Below, piece by piece: positions 9,089 to 17,708 of a DNA stretch of 64,000 bases. The DNA is from Paenibacillus sp. VTT E-133291 (GTDB lineage Bacteria > Bacillota > Bacilli > Paenibacillales > Paenibacillaceae), in assembly GCF_002264395.1 (NCBI RefSeq), contig NZ_NFVA01000033.1, positions 1-64,000 on the forward strand. The letters are read 5' to 3'. The position numbers and the translations under genes were made by a program. Under the pieces are notes generated by a model. That model had not been told where the DNA came from. It made no database searches and was given only the letters and a program-made list of their open reading frames with translations. Each line of letters starts with the position of its first letter. Positions within the stretch are counted from its first letter, which is position 1.

Positions 9089-10290
9089 CAGTTTACCAAC
9101 CCACTAGTAGCTTGTTTTTCTTTCCATACCATTGTGATTAGAAGTCCAATAAACATAATGACAGCCGCAAAGAGATACGGATAGTTGATGTTTACATCAA
9201 ATAATACTCCGCCTAATGCAGGTCCGATGATATTACCAAGGCTAGTATAGGTTGAGTTCATGCCAGCGACAAAGCCTTGCTCTTTTTCAGCCGTTTTTGA
9301 TAAATAGGTCGTTAATGCTGGACGGAGTAGGTCAAAAGCGAGAAAGATGAAGCAGGTAACTAGCAGAACAGTTAAATAGTTATTGATCATGGTGGAGGCT
9401 ACTGCTAAGGCTACGCCAGCAATTAAGCAGATTTGAATGAGTTTTTTTTCACCGAGCTTATCTACCATTTTACCGAATAAAAAGACCTGCACAACCACCC
9501 CGAAGATTGAGCTTATTGTAATGATGGTTGCAATATCCCGTGGAGTGAAGCCAAATTTATGATCAGAAAACAGGCTAAACACAGTTTCATATGCCGATAA
9601 ACCAAAGGCGAGGACAAACACAATAATAAACGCAATAATATATACTGGGTGAAACGAGCGTTTCAGATCACTGATAAAGTTGGTGTCTTTTTTAAGTTTA
9701 CTGATTTCCAAAAGCTGCTCTTTGGATAGTGGCTCTTTCAGAATAAATATCGACGAAATACAAGTGATTAAGGCGAAGCCAGCAGCAAAATAGAATGGAG
9801 CACGTATACCTAGTTCAGTAATAAATCCTCCGATTCCTGGGCCAATAATAAAACCAATACTAATGGCGGCAGAAACATAACCCATTGCCTTAGGTCTTTC
9901 CTCTACTGAGGTGATGTCCGCAACATAAGCAGTGACGGCAGGCATAATGAATGCACCAGCAATCCCTCCAAGAATTCTGGCAAAATAAAGAACGGATACA
10001 TGTGTGCCTAAACCAAAGATTAATTCCGACGCGCTGAAGAGTACTAAGCCGATTACGATCATTTTTTTTCTGCCGTAAGTGTCAATCCATCGTCCAGCCA
10101 GAGGAGACATGAGTAATTGCGCGAACGCAAATGCTGCTACAAGATACCCCATCGTTTTACCTGACAAATGCATAATGTTCATAAAGGATGGCATAACAGG
10201 GACAATCAGTCCAACACCTAGAAAAACAATGAATATATTACTTAGCAAAATGAGTAAGACTGTTTTTTGTTCTTTCAATGGTTTCTTCAT
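9088..10290 (-). CDS. MFS multidrug efflux transporter
   Basis: Major facilitator superfamily drug/proton antiporter (NorA/TetA-like) of about 400 residues with roughly twelve hydrophobic helices. The conserved loop 2-3 motif is visible as GRWIDTYGRKKMI, and helix 5 carries GFIIGPGIGGF, a motif C-like pattern typical of exporters. The start at 10290 (MKKPLKEQK) is chosen because an upstream in-frame ATG at 10359 would overlap the regulator gene; AGAGAGG lies before it. It follows the TetR gene by 25 bases in the same direction, so the pair is probably a drug-inducible operon. The drug is not predictable. Confidence 0.9.
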   Translation of the reverse strand: MKKPLKEQKTVLLILLSNIFIVFLGVGLIVPVMPSFMNIMHLSGKTMGYLVAAFAFAQLLMSPLAGRWIDTYGRKKMIVIGLVLFSASELIFGLGTHVSVLYFARILGGIAGAFIMPAVTAYVADITSVEERPKAMGYVSAAISIGFIIGPGIGGFITELGIRAPFYFAAGFALITCISSIFILKEPLSKEQLLEISKLKKDTNFISDLKRSFHPVYIIAFIIVFVLAFGLSAYETVFSLFSDHKFGFTPRDIATIITISSIFGVVVQVFLFGKMVDKLGEKKLIQICLIAGVALAVASTMINNYLTVLLVTCFIFLAFDLLRPALTTYLSKTAEKEQGFVAGMNSTYTSLGNIIGPALGGVLFDVNINYPYLFAAVIMFIGLLITMVWKEKQATSGLVN

Positions 10291-10315
10291 GAAGTAAATA
10301 CCTCTCTTTGTAGAA

Positions 10316-10897
10316 TCACAGCTGTGAAATACCTCTCCAAAATACGGTCCATGAGGCATTTAGTTTTTCATTTAAACGGATCTCATTATTGCCATACACA
10401 AGCTCTAGCATGATCGAATCAACTACACCTAAAAAGGCAAGCGTTGGGATTGAGGCTGCATCTTCCATGATGACTTTGGCATCGATCCAAGCTTGGAATT
10501 TACTTTCAAGTACAGGTTGAATCTTTTTCTCTGTGTCGATTACTTCTTCATCAATCGCTGTAGAAAGATGGGGCGGTGGAAAAAAAGAGATACGCAGCCA
10601 AAACTTTAACTGCTCATTCTTTTGAAACATATCAATGACCAATTGCAGATATCCTAATAAATCCGTTTTAGGATTCTGAGTCCCTACCTTACTCAAATAT
10701 TGTAGTTTGGATGAGATTTCTGTCTCTTTGGCATCTTGTAAAACTTGCAGGAAAAGATCATCCTTCCCTTTGAAATGGGCATAAAGAGATTGTTTTTTCA
10801 TCCCGACTTGCTCAGCAATTTGAGACAAAGAAGCCCCTTCATATCCATGAGTTGTGAAACATTTCAAAGCAATGTCTTTAATTTCTTTACTTTTCAA
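10316..10897 (-). CDS. TetR-family transcriptional repressor
   Basis: Repressor of 193 residues with an N-terminal helix-turn-helix (GASLSQIAEQVGMKKQSLY, then AHFKGKDDLF) and a variable ligand-binding C-terminal domain. The start is TTG, supported by GAGGTG eight bases upstream. It shares a transcription unit with the efflux pump, and its likely operator is the palindrome at 10918-10929 just upstream of its own start. It probably represses both genes until an efflux substrate binds. Confidence 0.92.
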   Translation of the reverse strand: MKSKEIKDIALKCFTTHGYEGASLSQIAEQVGMKKQSLYAHFKGKDDLFLQVLQDAKETEISSKLQYLSKVGTQNPKTDLLGYLQLVIDMFQKNEQLKFWLRISFFPPPHLSTAIDEEVIDTEKKIQPVLESKFQAWIDAKVIMEDAASIPTLAFLGVVDSIMLELVYGNNEIRLNEKLNASWTVFWRGISQL

Positions 10898-10917
10898 AAA
10901 AAATCACCTCGATATTA

Positions 10918-10929
10918 ACGAACGTTCGT
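10918..10929. promoter_or_regulatory. Probable TetR operator
   Basis: The perfect 12-bp palindrome ACGAACGTTCGT lies 20 bases upstream of the TetR start. On the minus strand a candidate promoter (TTGCAT, 17 bases, TAGTAT) lies just before it, so repressor bound here would cover the transcription start. Confidence 0.6.
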
Positions 10930-10994
10930 CAGTTATACTATCAAATTAAATTATTTTATGCAAATGAAAATTAACTCCACAATGCATAGTATGG

Positions 10995-11444
10995 CTAAAA
11001 TCCATTGAATTCCTTAAGCATTTCGGTAAAGGTCTCAAGCTGCTGGTTATCCCATTGAGCAATACGCTCGTAAAATACGAACTCCTTATCCTGCAGCGCA
11101 GCAAAGGTTTGTTGTCGTCCAAGCTCTGTGAGCGCAAGAAGTACAGCTCGACGATCATGTGGAGAGTCTTCCCTTTTAACATACCCTAAATTCTCAAGCT
11201 GTTTGAGAAGACGACTAACCGAACTACGATCCATAGCTGTTGCTTCCGCCAAAGCAGAGGCGCTAGTCGGACCATAGGAATACAGCCAACGGACGATATG
11301 GAAAGCAGCAGGTTGTATAGAAGAATCGAAAGCGGCGGCAGTTCTGACATTCAGTGCATGTGAGGCACTAATAAGCGCATTAATTTGTTCGCCGAGCTTT
11401 AGCTCGAGTTGTCCTCTTAACGTATCTTTGCGTTCGACATTCAT
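10995..11444 (-). CDS. MarR-family transcriptional regulator
   Basis: Winged-helix regulator of about 149 residues. The recognition region reads TSASALAEATAMDRSSVSRL, followed by the wing with the DxR pattern (EDSPHDRRAVLLALTELG), both typical of MarR. The start at 11444 is favoured by AGGTGG eight bases before; an in-frame GTG at 11456 overlaps that site. It is divergent from the dehydrogenase gene at 11613, and two copies of a repeat that could be its operator lie between them. No conserved redox Cys of the OhrR type is seen. Confidence 0.9.
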   Translation of the reverse strand: MNVERKDTLRGQLELKLGEQINALISASHALNVRTAAAFDSSIQPAAFHIVRWLYSYGPTSASALAEATAMDRSSVSRLLKQLENLGYVKREDSPHDRRAVLLALTELGRQQTFAALQDKEFVFYERIAQWDNQQLETFTEMLKEFNGF

Positions 11445-11496
11445 TGGTTGAACCACCTAACGTAGATTATTATTCAAAAATTTTATACTTTTAATT

Positions 11497-11541
11497 AGTT
11501 GACATATATCAATCACTTGAATATAGTTGACATATATCAAT
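11497..11541. promoter_or_regulatory. Paired operator-like repeats in a divergent promoter
   Basis: The 17-base sequence AGTTGACATATATCAAT occurs twice, at 11497-11513 and 11525-11541, 28 bases apart. Each copy contains TTGA-N6-TCAA, an imperfect palindrome of the size MarR proteins bind, and a TTGACA that may serve as a -35 box. The repeats sit between marR (minus) and the dehydrogenase (plus). Confidence 0.6.
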
Positions 11542-11612
11542 TATATGTTTTCGATAACATCCTGTCAAAATGAACTTGCAGCTGTTTTAGTCCTATATAA
11601 AGGAGAATGAAG

Positions 11613-12482
11613 ATGACGACAAAACCGATTATTGTAATTACTGGAGCTACAAGTGGTTTGGGACAACTCGTTGCCATTGAAATGGCAAAGCGTGGTTCTC
11701 ATCTTGTTCTGACTGCTAGGAGTGAAAGTCGCGCAGAAGCTACTCAGAAAATGATTAAAGAGAGCGTACCTGCTGCCGAAATAAATTTTTTCTATGGGGA
11801 CTTATCCTTAATGAAGGATGTCAGTCGTTTGGGGCAAGAAATATCTGACGCATATCCGAAGATAGACGTGTTATTAAATAACGCAGGACTTCATGCGTTT
11901 GAACAGCGGATCACTTCTGAAGGAATATCAGAAATGATGGCCGTGAACTATTTTGCCCCATGGATATTGACTCATACTTTACAGCTTTCTTTGAAGGCAG
12001 CGGGAAGTGCAAGAATTATAAATGTAGCTTCTGAAGCTTCACGCAATCATGGAGAACTTAAGCTTCCTGAGGATTTGATAAATACATCTGATTTTTCGGC
12101 TAGAGGTTCGTCAGAGATATATGGAAAAACTAAGCTGCTTAATATCATGTTTACCGCTGAACTTGCTCGCCAATTCAAAGGAACCGGAGTTATTGTTCAC
12201 GCATTAAATCCTGGTTTTAATGTAACGGGTTTGGGGCGTGAGTTATGGTTTGCACCTATACTTGAACGGGTATTGAAATTTCTTCATATTGGGAATCCAC
12301 GTAAGGGAGCTGATATCATTACTCGTTTAATGATCGATCCAAAATATCAGGAGACCACAGGGGGATATTTTAATGTTGGAACAGGCAATCCAATAGTGCC
12401 CGTACATCCAGGTGGAGATAAGGAAATGGAAAATAAATTATGGAATGATACGCGATTAGTAATACATCAGATAACTCAATGA
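11613..12482 (+). CDS. Short-chain dehydrogenase/reductase
   Basis: NAD(P)-dependent oxidoreductase of the classical/extended SDR type, 289 residues. Cofactor motif TGATSGLGQ is at the N-terminus and the structural NNAG motif follows near residue 87. The active-site Tyr and Lys are in YGKTK, with an upstream Ser in VASEAS. The start at 11613 is preferred because AAGGAG (11600-11605) is seven bases away, whereas an ATG at 11607 is too close. The C-terminal part resembles retinol dehydrogenase/WW-domain oxidoreductase-like members, but the substrate is unknown. Probably controlled by the divergent MarR. Confidence 0.88.
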   Translation: MTTKPIIVITGATSGLGQLVAIEMAKRGSHLVLTARSESRAEATQKMIKESVPAAEINFFYGDLSLMKDVSRLGQEISDAYPKIDVLLNNAGLHAFEQRITSEGISEMMAVNYFAPWILTHTLQLSLKAAGSARIINVASEASRNHGELKLPEDLINTSDFSARGSSEIYGKTKLLNIMFTAELARQFKGTGVIVHALNPGFNVTGLGRELWFAPILERVLKFLHIGNPRKGADIITRLMIDPKYQETTGGYFNVGTGNPIVPVHPGGDKEMENKLWNDTRLVIHQITQ

Positions 12483-12487
12483 CAAAA

Positions 12488-12535
12488 GGAGCTGATCCTA
12501 AAGTAGAACTTTCTACAATAGTGTCGGCTCTTTTT
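12488..12535 (+). terminator. Terminator after the dehydrogenase gene
   Basis: GAGCTGA pairs with TCGGCTC (one G-T pair) around an inner hairpin GTAGAA/TTCTAC, followed by TTTTT. The rest of the gap to 12739 contains GAATAT/ATATTC (12664-12684) and an AG-TGAGCG-TTTATA element vaguely like cre, but no gene. Confidence 0.65.
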
Positions 12536-12738
12536 CATTTTGAATCAGCTCGTAAGCGATGTCGAAAGATGAAAATAAACTCGGATTTATTTGTGAAGTA
12601 AATTTGAATGTGTAATATTCTGAGTACTTTTGTCACCATGCAGGAAGTAGAACAAATTTAAGGGAATATGTTTCTTCAATATTCATGGTGAGGTGGAAGT
12701 GAGCGTTTATAAGTTATCTTTTTAAGGGGAGTGAACTT

Positions 12739-14538
12739 ATGAGAAAAAATTGGCGGATGTCTAGCACTTTAAGGCTTTTTTTTATACTTGTAGTCATTCT
12801 GCCGATCATCTTATTCTCCATCATTATTCTAAATATTTATAAGCGAGATATTCTTCAGCAAAATACATCACGATCTCTACAAACAGCTCAAGCGATCTCC
12901 TATTCCGTTAGTCAGGAAATAAGGAGGTTGACGGGTCTATTTGCTTCCATCGGTATGGACAGGGATGTGATGGCAAAACTTTATGAAATTAATCGTAAGC
13001 GTGGAGTCGAGAAACAGCAGGCTTACTATGAACTAAAGGTCTTAATAGAGAAGTACACGGCATCTATCTCAGGACGAGTACTGTCGGTGAACTTCCTATT
13101 TAAAGACCATAAATCCTATTCGTACTTAAAGAATTTGAATTTGGATGATTCTTATTTTCGCCAAAAAACGTGGTATGGGCAGGTGCTGAATAATCCCGAT
13201 AGCGTTCATTTTCTGGGGATGATGCCCAATATTTTATATGGTAACTACAATCCTTACAATATGGTTGCTGCCCTATCTCCAAGTGTAATCAATCCTTTAT
13301 CCCAGCTAGAAATGATTCTTTTTACGTTTGAGAGTAGTGCCTTTGATCATATTTTGCAGTCACGTGATAATACGGAATCCAGCCTTTTCATCGTCACAGA
13401 GGAAGGTCAAATTATCTCATCCAATACCCTTGCCTCTAGAGGGGGGGAATTCCAAATGCATTGGTTTGAAAATCGTGGGCCGGAGGAAAAAGGGTACGTT
13501 GTGGATGTTCATGGTGATGATAGAAATCTGATAACCTACGCCAAGATTGATCAGACCGGATGGTGGCTAGTACAGTCTATTCCATATGCTGATCTAACAG
13601 CCAATTACCTTAGTGTGAATTATATCGTCTGGGTGTTTGCATTGATGATCATCTTAGCGTTTATTCTTGTTTCATTTTACTTTGTATCTAATGTTACTAA
13701 GCCGTTAAATGAGCTTCTCCGGCAAATGGATCTGGTGACTGAAGGTGATTTAAACGCTAAATTTATGAGAACAGGCAGCCTGGAGCTAATTAAGCTTGGG
13801 CATTCTTTTAATCATATGACGGAGCGTATTCAGGATTTACTCTATCATCATGAAAGGCAAGAGGTGGAGAAGCGAAAGGCGGAGTTTGCGGCACTTCAGT
13901 CGCAGATTAATCCACACTTTTTAATAAATACGCTCAATTCAATCAAGTTTATGGCTTTAATCAGTAAAGCAGATAACATACGGAATATGACACATGCCCT
14001 AACTCGTCTGCTGGCTTCTTCTTTTAATCGAGGTGGAATTCTGACTACGATTGATGAGGAAATAGATCATTTAAAGAATTATTTGTATATCATGGAGATT
14101 CGTTTTGGTAGACCGATTCAGACGAGATGGGAAGTCGATGAGGATTTAGCAGGTTATTATATATTGAAATTGCTACTACAACCTATTTTAGAAAATAGTA
14201 TTATTCATGGACTAAAGAATGTTGACTATCCTGGTATCATCGAAATCATAGTGAGCAAACAAGCGGAAGATCTTCTTATAACCATAGCTGATAATGGGGT
14301 AGGTATGTTGGATATGAATGCTCAGGAATATGATAGCGATGGTATTCGCCATCAACATTCTTTCAGTGGTATGGGAAACAGTAACGTTAATAAGCGAATT
14401 CAGCTACATTACGGGAGGCGTTTCGGCTTAAAGTACGAGAAGAATAAACCTCAGGGAACGATAGTATCGATAAGACTACCGTTGATCGACACGCCGGAGG
14501 AAGAGATGCAGGATCAGTTGTTAGGGGAGGGAGGATGA
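12739..14538 (+). CDS. Second YesM-type sensor histidine kinase
   Basis: Membrane kinase of 599 residues. It has a transmembrane helix near 12-34, an extracytoplasmic region of about 260 residues, a second helix (VWVFALMIILAFILVSFYFV), HAMP (NVTKPLNELLRQMD), a His_kinase block with QINPHFLINTLNSIKF (His near 393) and an ATPase domain with PILENSIIHG and DNGVGM. AAGGGGAG precedes the ATG. It is followed by a sugar-binding protein and then its regulator, an order like three-component sugar sensors such as AraP-AraS-AraT of Geobacillus (known). As this trio abuts the glycosidase cluster on the same strand, it is the best candidate for its controller. Confidence 0.92.
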   Translation: MRKNWRMSSTLRLFFILVVILPIILFSIIILNIYKRDILQQNTSRSLQTAQAISYSVSQEIRRLTGLFASIGMDRDVMAKLYEINRKRGVEKQQAYYELKVLIEKYTASISGRVLSVNFLFKDHKSYSYLKNLNLDDSYFRQKTWYGQVLNNPDSVHFLGMMPNILYGNYNPYNMVAALSPSVINPLSQLEMILFTFESSAFDHILQSRDNTESSLFIVTEEGQIISSNTLASRGGEFQMHWFENRGPEEKGYVVDVHGDDRNLITYAKIDQTGWWLVQSIPYADLTANYLSVNYIVWVFALMIILAFILVSFYFVSNVTKPLNELLRQMDLVTEGDLNAKFMRTGSLELIKLGHSFNHMTERIQDLLYHHERQEVEKRKAEFAALQSQINPHFLINTLNSIKFMALISKADNIRNMTHALTRLLASSFNRGGILTTIDEEIDHLKNYLYIMEIRFGRPIQTRWEVDEDLAGYYILKLLLQPILENSIIHGLKNVDYPGIIEIIVSKQAEDLLITIADNGVGMLDMNAQEYDSDGIRHQHSFSGMGNSNVNKRIQLHYGRRFGLKYEKNKPQGTIVSIRLPLIDTPEEEMQDQLLGEGG

Positions 14539-14654
14539 AGAACGCTGCGGAGGAGCATAAAAGATCATAGTCCAGAGGGAAAACATCATTCATGTGTAAT
14601 CTCAGAGGAGGTATGATGGTATAAACTTTTTTTCGAAGGCTGTGATTAATAGAA

Positions 14655-15950
14655 GTGAAAATAATACTCCGTTTGTCCTTAATAGGGATCATTTCTCTTA
14701 TTTTTGTAGGTGGCTTCTTCTCTTTAAGTAAGTTCAGTTCCAAAGGAGGGGCAATAGAGCAACAACAGGAAAAGGTGAATCTGGATCAACCGATTAAAAT
14801 AAAATTTGGCATGTGGGAAGCGAAAACAGATATCAAATTTTGGACGGAAAAGGTAAGAGACTACTCTAAAATTAAGCCTAATGTAACAGTTGAAGTAGAG
14901 ACGATTCCTGATAATAGCGGTCAGTATTTAAAGGTTCGATTAGCAGCCAATGATTTGCCGGATATTTTTTACCTGAAGCCAGATGACCTAATCACTTACA
15001 AAGCAGTACTTCTTCCACTGGATGGATTAGCCGCAGCAAAAAACAATAAATATCCCGCTAGAATAGATCATTCCATTCTTGGTTTGCCGCTTGTATCCTT
15101 CTCTGAATATGTCTATTACCATCCAAGTATCTTTCAAGAGGTCGGCGTAGAGATACCGCAAACGATGGATGAATTTATGGATGTGATGATGAAGATCAAA
15201 GCGGATGGTAAATATATTCCGATTGCGATTGGCGGGAAAGAGAATTGGACGTTTTATCCTTTCACTGAGTTCGGGCCGCCTCTACTATCCAAGGATGAGA
15301 ATTATTTATCCTCAATTGCACAAACGAAACGTCCTTTCGGAAAAGGTTCTCCCTTTGAGAAAGCAGCAGTGATGATCAAGAAAATAGCAGAGAATGAACT
15401 AGCTGGGCCCGATGCACTCAACATTGGTGTGGATCAGGCAACGCAGCTGTTTCAAAATAATGAAGCGGCCATGCTTGCACTCGGCCAGTGGTACCTTAGA
15501 GATCATTTGTCCAAAATGAAGGATGATAAAGATTTAGATGCGTTCACCTTACCCTGGAGAGAGACTGCTTCAGAACGTTTGCAGGCAATCACTATGCCAG
15601 ATCAATATATGGCGATCAATAAAAATTCCAAAAATACGGAAGAGGTTAAAGCATTTTTGGAATGGGTATTTAGCCGAGACGTTTACCAAGTGTATATTAA
15701 CTATTCGCAAAATTCATCGACAGTGATCAATATTGAATCATTCCTGCCGTTCTTCAACAATGTTCAAGAAAAGCACCCCTTTGAGCCGTTTATGTACCTG
15801 GGAATCGATGAGAAATTTGAAAAAGTAAAAAATGCTATACAGTTCGATGAGAAGAAGGCTGCACAAGAAATTTTTTCAGGTGCTGAGGTGTCCGATATTC
15901 AAGAAAAATTGAATGATGATTGGGAGATAGCGGTTGAGGCTTTGAGGTAA
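14655..15950 (+). CDS. Membrane-tethered sugar-binding protein (sensor type)
   Basis: Family 1 extracellular solute-binding protein of 431 residues. The N-terminus has a hydrophobic helix (LIGIISLIFVGGFFSLS) but no lipobox Cys, so it is either secreted or anchored by an uncleaved helix. The fold starts KIKFGMWEAKTDIKFW. The start is GTG at 14655 because an in-frame stop lies just upstream; the ribosome site is weak. No permease gene accompanies it, and it sits between a kinase and its regulator, which suggests a role as ligand-sensing partner of the kinase and not in uptake. That role is inferred from gene order. Confidence 0.85.
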   Translation: MKIILRLSLIGIISLIFVGGFFSLSKFSSKGGAIEQQQEKVNLDQPIKIKFGMWEAKTDIKFWTEKVRDYSKIKPNVTVEVETIPDNSGQYLKVRLAANDLPDIFYLKPDDLITYKAVLLPLDGLAAAKNNKYPARIDHSILGLPLVSFSEYVYYHPSIFQEVGVEIPQTMDEFMDVMMKIKADGKYIPIAIGGKENWTFYPFTEFGPPLLSKDENYLSSIAQTKRPFGKGSPFEKAAVMIKKIAENELAGPDALNIGVDQATQLFQNNEAAMLALGQWYLRDHLSKMKDDKDLDAFTLPWRETASERLQAITMPDQYMAINKNSKNTEEVKAFLEWVFSRDVYQVYINYSQNSSTVINIESFLPFFNNVQEKHPFEPFMYLGIDEKFEKVKNAIQFDEKKAAQEIFSGAEVSDIQEKLNDDWEIAVEALR

Positions 15951-15980
15951 TCCTATAGATCAATTATGGAGGGATTTATG

Positions 15981-17609
15981 ATGAAATTCAAAGCTCTCAT
16001 TGTTGATGATGAACCATTAGCTAGATTAGCTCTTCGGGAGTATATATCCATTGCTTCGACCGATTTTGAGATTGCAGGGGAAGCAGGAGATGGTAAGGAG
16101 GCATTAAATATGCTGAAAATCCATCAGGATGTGGATCTAGTTCTGGCGGATATTCAAATGCCAAATATGAATGGAGTAGAACTACTCGAAGCACTGAATA
16201 ACACTACTTTTTCGAATCAACCGTTAACCATCATGCTTAGCGCATACGGAGATTATTCTTTTGTAAGAGATTCCTTTGTGCTCGGTGCCTTTGATTACAT
16301 TGTTAAAGCCAAGTTAGATGAAACTTATATTGCACCGGTACTGACTAAGACTGTGGATGAATTGAAGCGGCGGCAAAGCTCCTCAAAGTCAGCATCAAAC
16401 TTAGAGGACGTAGAAGCCTCGATCTGTTCTATTTTGCATCGACTGTGCCTATCGGATTCTTTAGAAGTGACAGACGATGATATAACGTCTTCGTTGGAGC
16501 TTGTTCGAAAGCATATGGGGGAAAAAAATCTGGAGGTTGCACTTCTTAGGCTATCAGATACCGTTCAATTTGAAGATTCACACCGTATGATCATGCAGAC
16601 GATACGAACAGTAACGAATCGGAGTAGAAGTGAAGGGATCTGCAAAGTATGCAGATATGATGACAGGCATTACGTATTGTTCTTCTCTTTTCCAGAGCAA
16701 TGCAGCATTATTGCCGTTCGTAGATTGACAGACATCATCTTGTCAGAAGTGAGCATGAGATTAAAGCAATTTATTAATTTGAAGCTGTCTATGGGCATCA
16801 GTGACATTGTAGATGGTCTTCACCAGTGGAACCGATTATTCCGCCAAGCGGAACGATTAGCAGGCTTGAGTTTCTACCAAGGGTACAATCGATTATATTA
16901 TCCGGAAGCTGAAAGGCGTCCATCTATTAAGGAAAGTGACTGGAAAGAAGTATGGTATTTGGCTAGAACCGAAATGCTGAAGTCATTAAGTGATCCGGAT
17001 TTAATGAAATGGCAGGAGGTCTATGAACACTGCTGTAACTTGTTGATTCAGCGATACCCTTGTTCACCTGAGCTTATTAAATCAGATGTAGTCGATATGA
17101 CTTGGGAGGCAAGCGCATTAATTTATCAAAAAGGCGTTTCTTGGGAAAAGCTTCATGATAAGCTGCCATATCCCATCACGGATCATATTTATAAGCAGGA
17201 AACCTGGGAGACTACGGTGCATTGGTGCCGACTGTTCTTGGAACATCTGCATCAAAAGCTGCATCCGAAAGACCAACCTAAGGAATGCTTTCTCAGCCCT
17301 GTTGTTGCTAAAACGAAAGAGCTATTAGAGAAAAACTTTAACGAAGATGTCCATTTGTCAAATATTAGTCAGATCGTCGGTGTAAGCGAGAGCTATTTAA
17401 GCAAACAATTCTCCAAAGAAATAGGTGTTAATTTCATTCAATTTCTGACGAATCTGCGAATCGAAAAGGCTAAAAAGGCGCTGGAGAGCGGAATGAAAAT
17501 ATATGAGGTTTCTGAGCAAGTAGGATACGTGAATCCGGAACATTTCAGTCGTATTTTTAAAAAAATCACAGGAATTAGCCCCTTAGCTTATCGCAGAGAG
17601 AAAGAATAA
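15981..17609 (+). CDS. Second AraC-type response regulator
   Basis: Response regulator of about 542 residues. The receiver domain begins KFKALIVDDEPLARLALREY, with the phosphoacceptor Asp near residue 57 (VLADIQMPNMNG). The C-terminal helix-turn-helix pair reads HLSNISQIVGVSESYLSKQF and IYEVSEQVGYVNPEHFSRIF. ATG at 15981 is seven bases after GGAGGG; in-frame ATGs at 15966 and 15978 are less well placed. It ends 99 bases before the SLH-cohesin gene and is the likely transcriptional activator of the enzyme cluster; no binding site was proven. Confidence 0.92.
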   Translation: MKFKALIVDDEPLARLALREYISIASTDFEIAGEAGDGKEALNMLKIHQDVDLVLADIQMPNMNGVELLEALNNTTFSNQPLTIMLSAYGDYSFVRDSFVLGAFDYIVKAKLDETYIAPVLTKTVDELKRRQSSSKSASNLEDVEASICSILHRLCLSDSLEVTDDDITSSLELVRKHMGEKNLEVALLRLSDTVQFEDSHRMIMQTIRTVTNRSRSEGICKVCRYDDRHYVLFFSFPEQCSIIAVRRLTDIILSEVSMRLKQFINLKLSMGISDIVDGLHQWNRLFRQAERLAGLSFYQGYNRLYYPEAERRPSIKESDWKEVWYLARTEMLKSLSDPDLMKWQEVYEHCCNLLIQRYPCSPELIKSDVVDMTWEASALIYQKGVSWEKLHDKLPYPITDHIYKQETWETTVHWCRLFLEHLHQKLHPKDQPKECFLSPVVAKTKELLEKNFNEDVHLSNISQIVGVSESYLSKQFSKEIGVNFIQFLTNLRIEKAKKALESGMKIYEVSEQVGYVNPEHFSRIFKKITGISPLAYRREKE

Positions 17610-17708
17610 CAAAAATAATCATTTTTGAACAAAATAAATCATGTGTATCCGGTTTCAAAATCCATATGATAGGGGGGAGTTAAAATTCACGGGTGAAGGG
17701 ATGTTCTT

